6,798 bases of DNA from Pseudanabaenales cyanobacterium (lineage in GTDB: Bacteria > Cyanobacteriota > Cyanobacteriia > Phormidesmidales > Phormidesmidaceae), in contig JAKSDM010000986.1 of the NCBI GenBank assembly GCA_022360135.1, positions 1-6,798 of the forward strand. The letters are read 5' to 3'. Under the pieces are notes generated by a model that worked only from the letters and a program-made list of their open reading frames with translations, ran no database searches and had not been told where the DNA came from. Positions within the stretch are counted from its first letter, which is position 1. Each line of letters begins with the position of its first letter. The position numbers and the translations under genes are program-made. Positions 6,456 through 6,798 of this stretch are shown piece by piece.

Positions 6456-6460
6456 AGGGG
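6456..6460 (+). promoter_or_regulatory. Shine-Dalgarno for potA
   Basis: AGGGG lies 5 bases before the ATG at 6466. A second purine-rich element, AGGAG at 6449-6453, overlaps the potD stop codon 12 bases away from the ATG. The overlap with the potD end suggests potA is translated from the same message. Confidence 0.6.
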
Positions 6461-6465
6461 TTTTA

Positions 6466-6798
6466 ATGTATGCGGTCGAGCTAACTAACGTTTCAAAAAC
6501 CTTCAAGGGGTTGCGCAATCAGGACTTCATCGCCGTTGATCGGTTGAATTTACAAATTGCAGAAGGTGAGTTCTTCTCGCTCTTAGGTCCCTCGGGGTGT
6601 GGAAAGACAACGACGCTGCGGATGATTGCCGGGTTTGAGGCGCCAACTTCGGGGGAAATTTATATCCATGGAACGCCAATGGGCGATCGCCCCCCTTTCC
6701 ATCGGCCAGTCAATACTGTTTTTCAGAATTACGCCCTGTTTCCCCATCTCACCGTCGCCCAGAATGTGGCGTTTGGGCTAGAGATGGAAAACCTGCCC
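6466..6798 (+). CDS. potA: Polyamine ABC transporter ATPase PotA, 3' end missing
   Basis: Start of the ATP-hydrolysing subunit that powers PotB/PotC; the frame is open to the window edge, giving 111 residues of a protein usually about 350-380 long. Visible features are the A-loop region with the early aromatic residue Phe13, the Walker A motif GPSGCGKT at 41-48 with Lys47, and the Q-loop Gln87 in VFQNYALFPHLTV (85-97), typical of the polyamine/iron/sugar ATPase group. The signature LSGGQ, Walker B and C-terminal regulatory domain lie beyond the window. Only 15 bases separate it from the potD stop. With the ATPase last, the gene order is B-C-D-A, whereas E. coli has A-B-C-D. Truncation is caused by the window, not by mutation. 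Confidence 0.93.
   Translation, partial: MYAVELTNVSKTFKGLRNQDFIAVDRLNLQIAEGEFFSLLGPSGCGKTTTLRMIAGFEAPTSGEIYIHGTPMGDRPPFHRPVNTVFQNYALFPHLTVAQNVAFGLEMENLP
6683..6690. repeat. HIP1 octamer GCGATCGC
   Basis: Perfect HIP1 copy inside the potA fragment, spanning the Gly73-Asp74-Arg75 codons. Four copies in 6.8 kb, against about 0.1 expected by chance for an 8-mer at equal base use, indicate a HIP1-rich genome. Confidence 0.9.

Overview
The window comes from a cyanobacterium. It carries four copies of the octamer GCGATCGC (the HIP1 element, over-represented in many cyanobacterial genomes), and three of its genes look like cyanobacterial lineage proteins: a DUF2973-type small membrane protein, a Trp-rich TIGR02450-type protein and a cyanobacterial-style penicillin-binding protein 2. 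I cannot name the genus. Base composition is moderate, and I see no insertion sequence, integrase, CRISPR array, tRNA or rRNA, so this reads as ordinary chromosomal core or near-core DNA.

Left part (1-1462), all on the plus strand. A small two-helix membrane protein of unknown function (113-526) is followed 15 bases later by a 77-residue Trp-rich protein (542-775). A stretch of about 380 bases without a convincing gene but with several small inverted repeats separates these from a 102-residue DUF2973-type membrane protein (1154-1462).

Middle (1485-3278), minus strand. mrdA, encoding the transpeptidase PBP2 that cross-links peptidoglycan during cell elongation, runs convergently towards the DUF2973 gene. 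A region of about 230 bases separates the mrdA ATG from the divergent polyamine transport operon.

Right part (3511 to the window edge), plus strand. This is a polyamine-type ABC importer in the order potB-potC-potD-potA: two permeases overlapping by 4 bases, a lipoprotein that binds the substrate, and the start of the ATPase, which is cut by the window end. PotD should capture spermidine or putrescine outside the inner membrane, PotB and PotC form the channel, and PotA powers transport. The 109-base gap between potC and potD holds a small hairpin that may tune the expression of the binding protein.

I found no convincing undescribed system. The points most worth checking are differences in the PotD ligand pocket relative to E. 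coli PotD, operator-like repeats in front of the first gene, and the structured non-coding gap before the DUF2973 gene.
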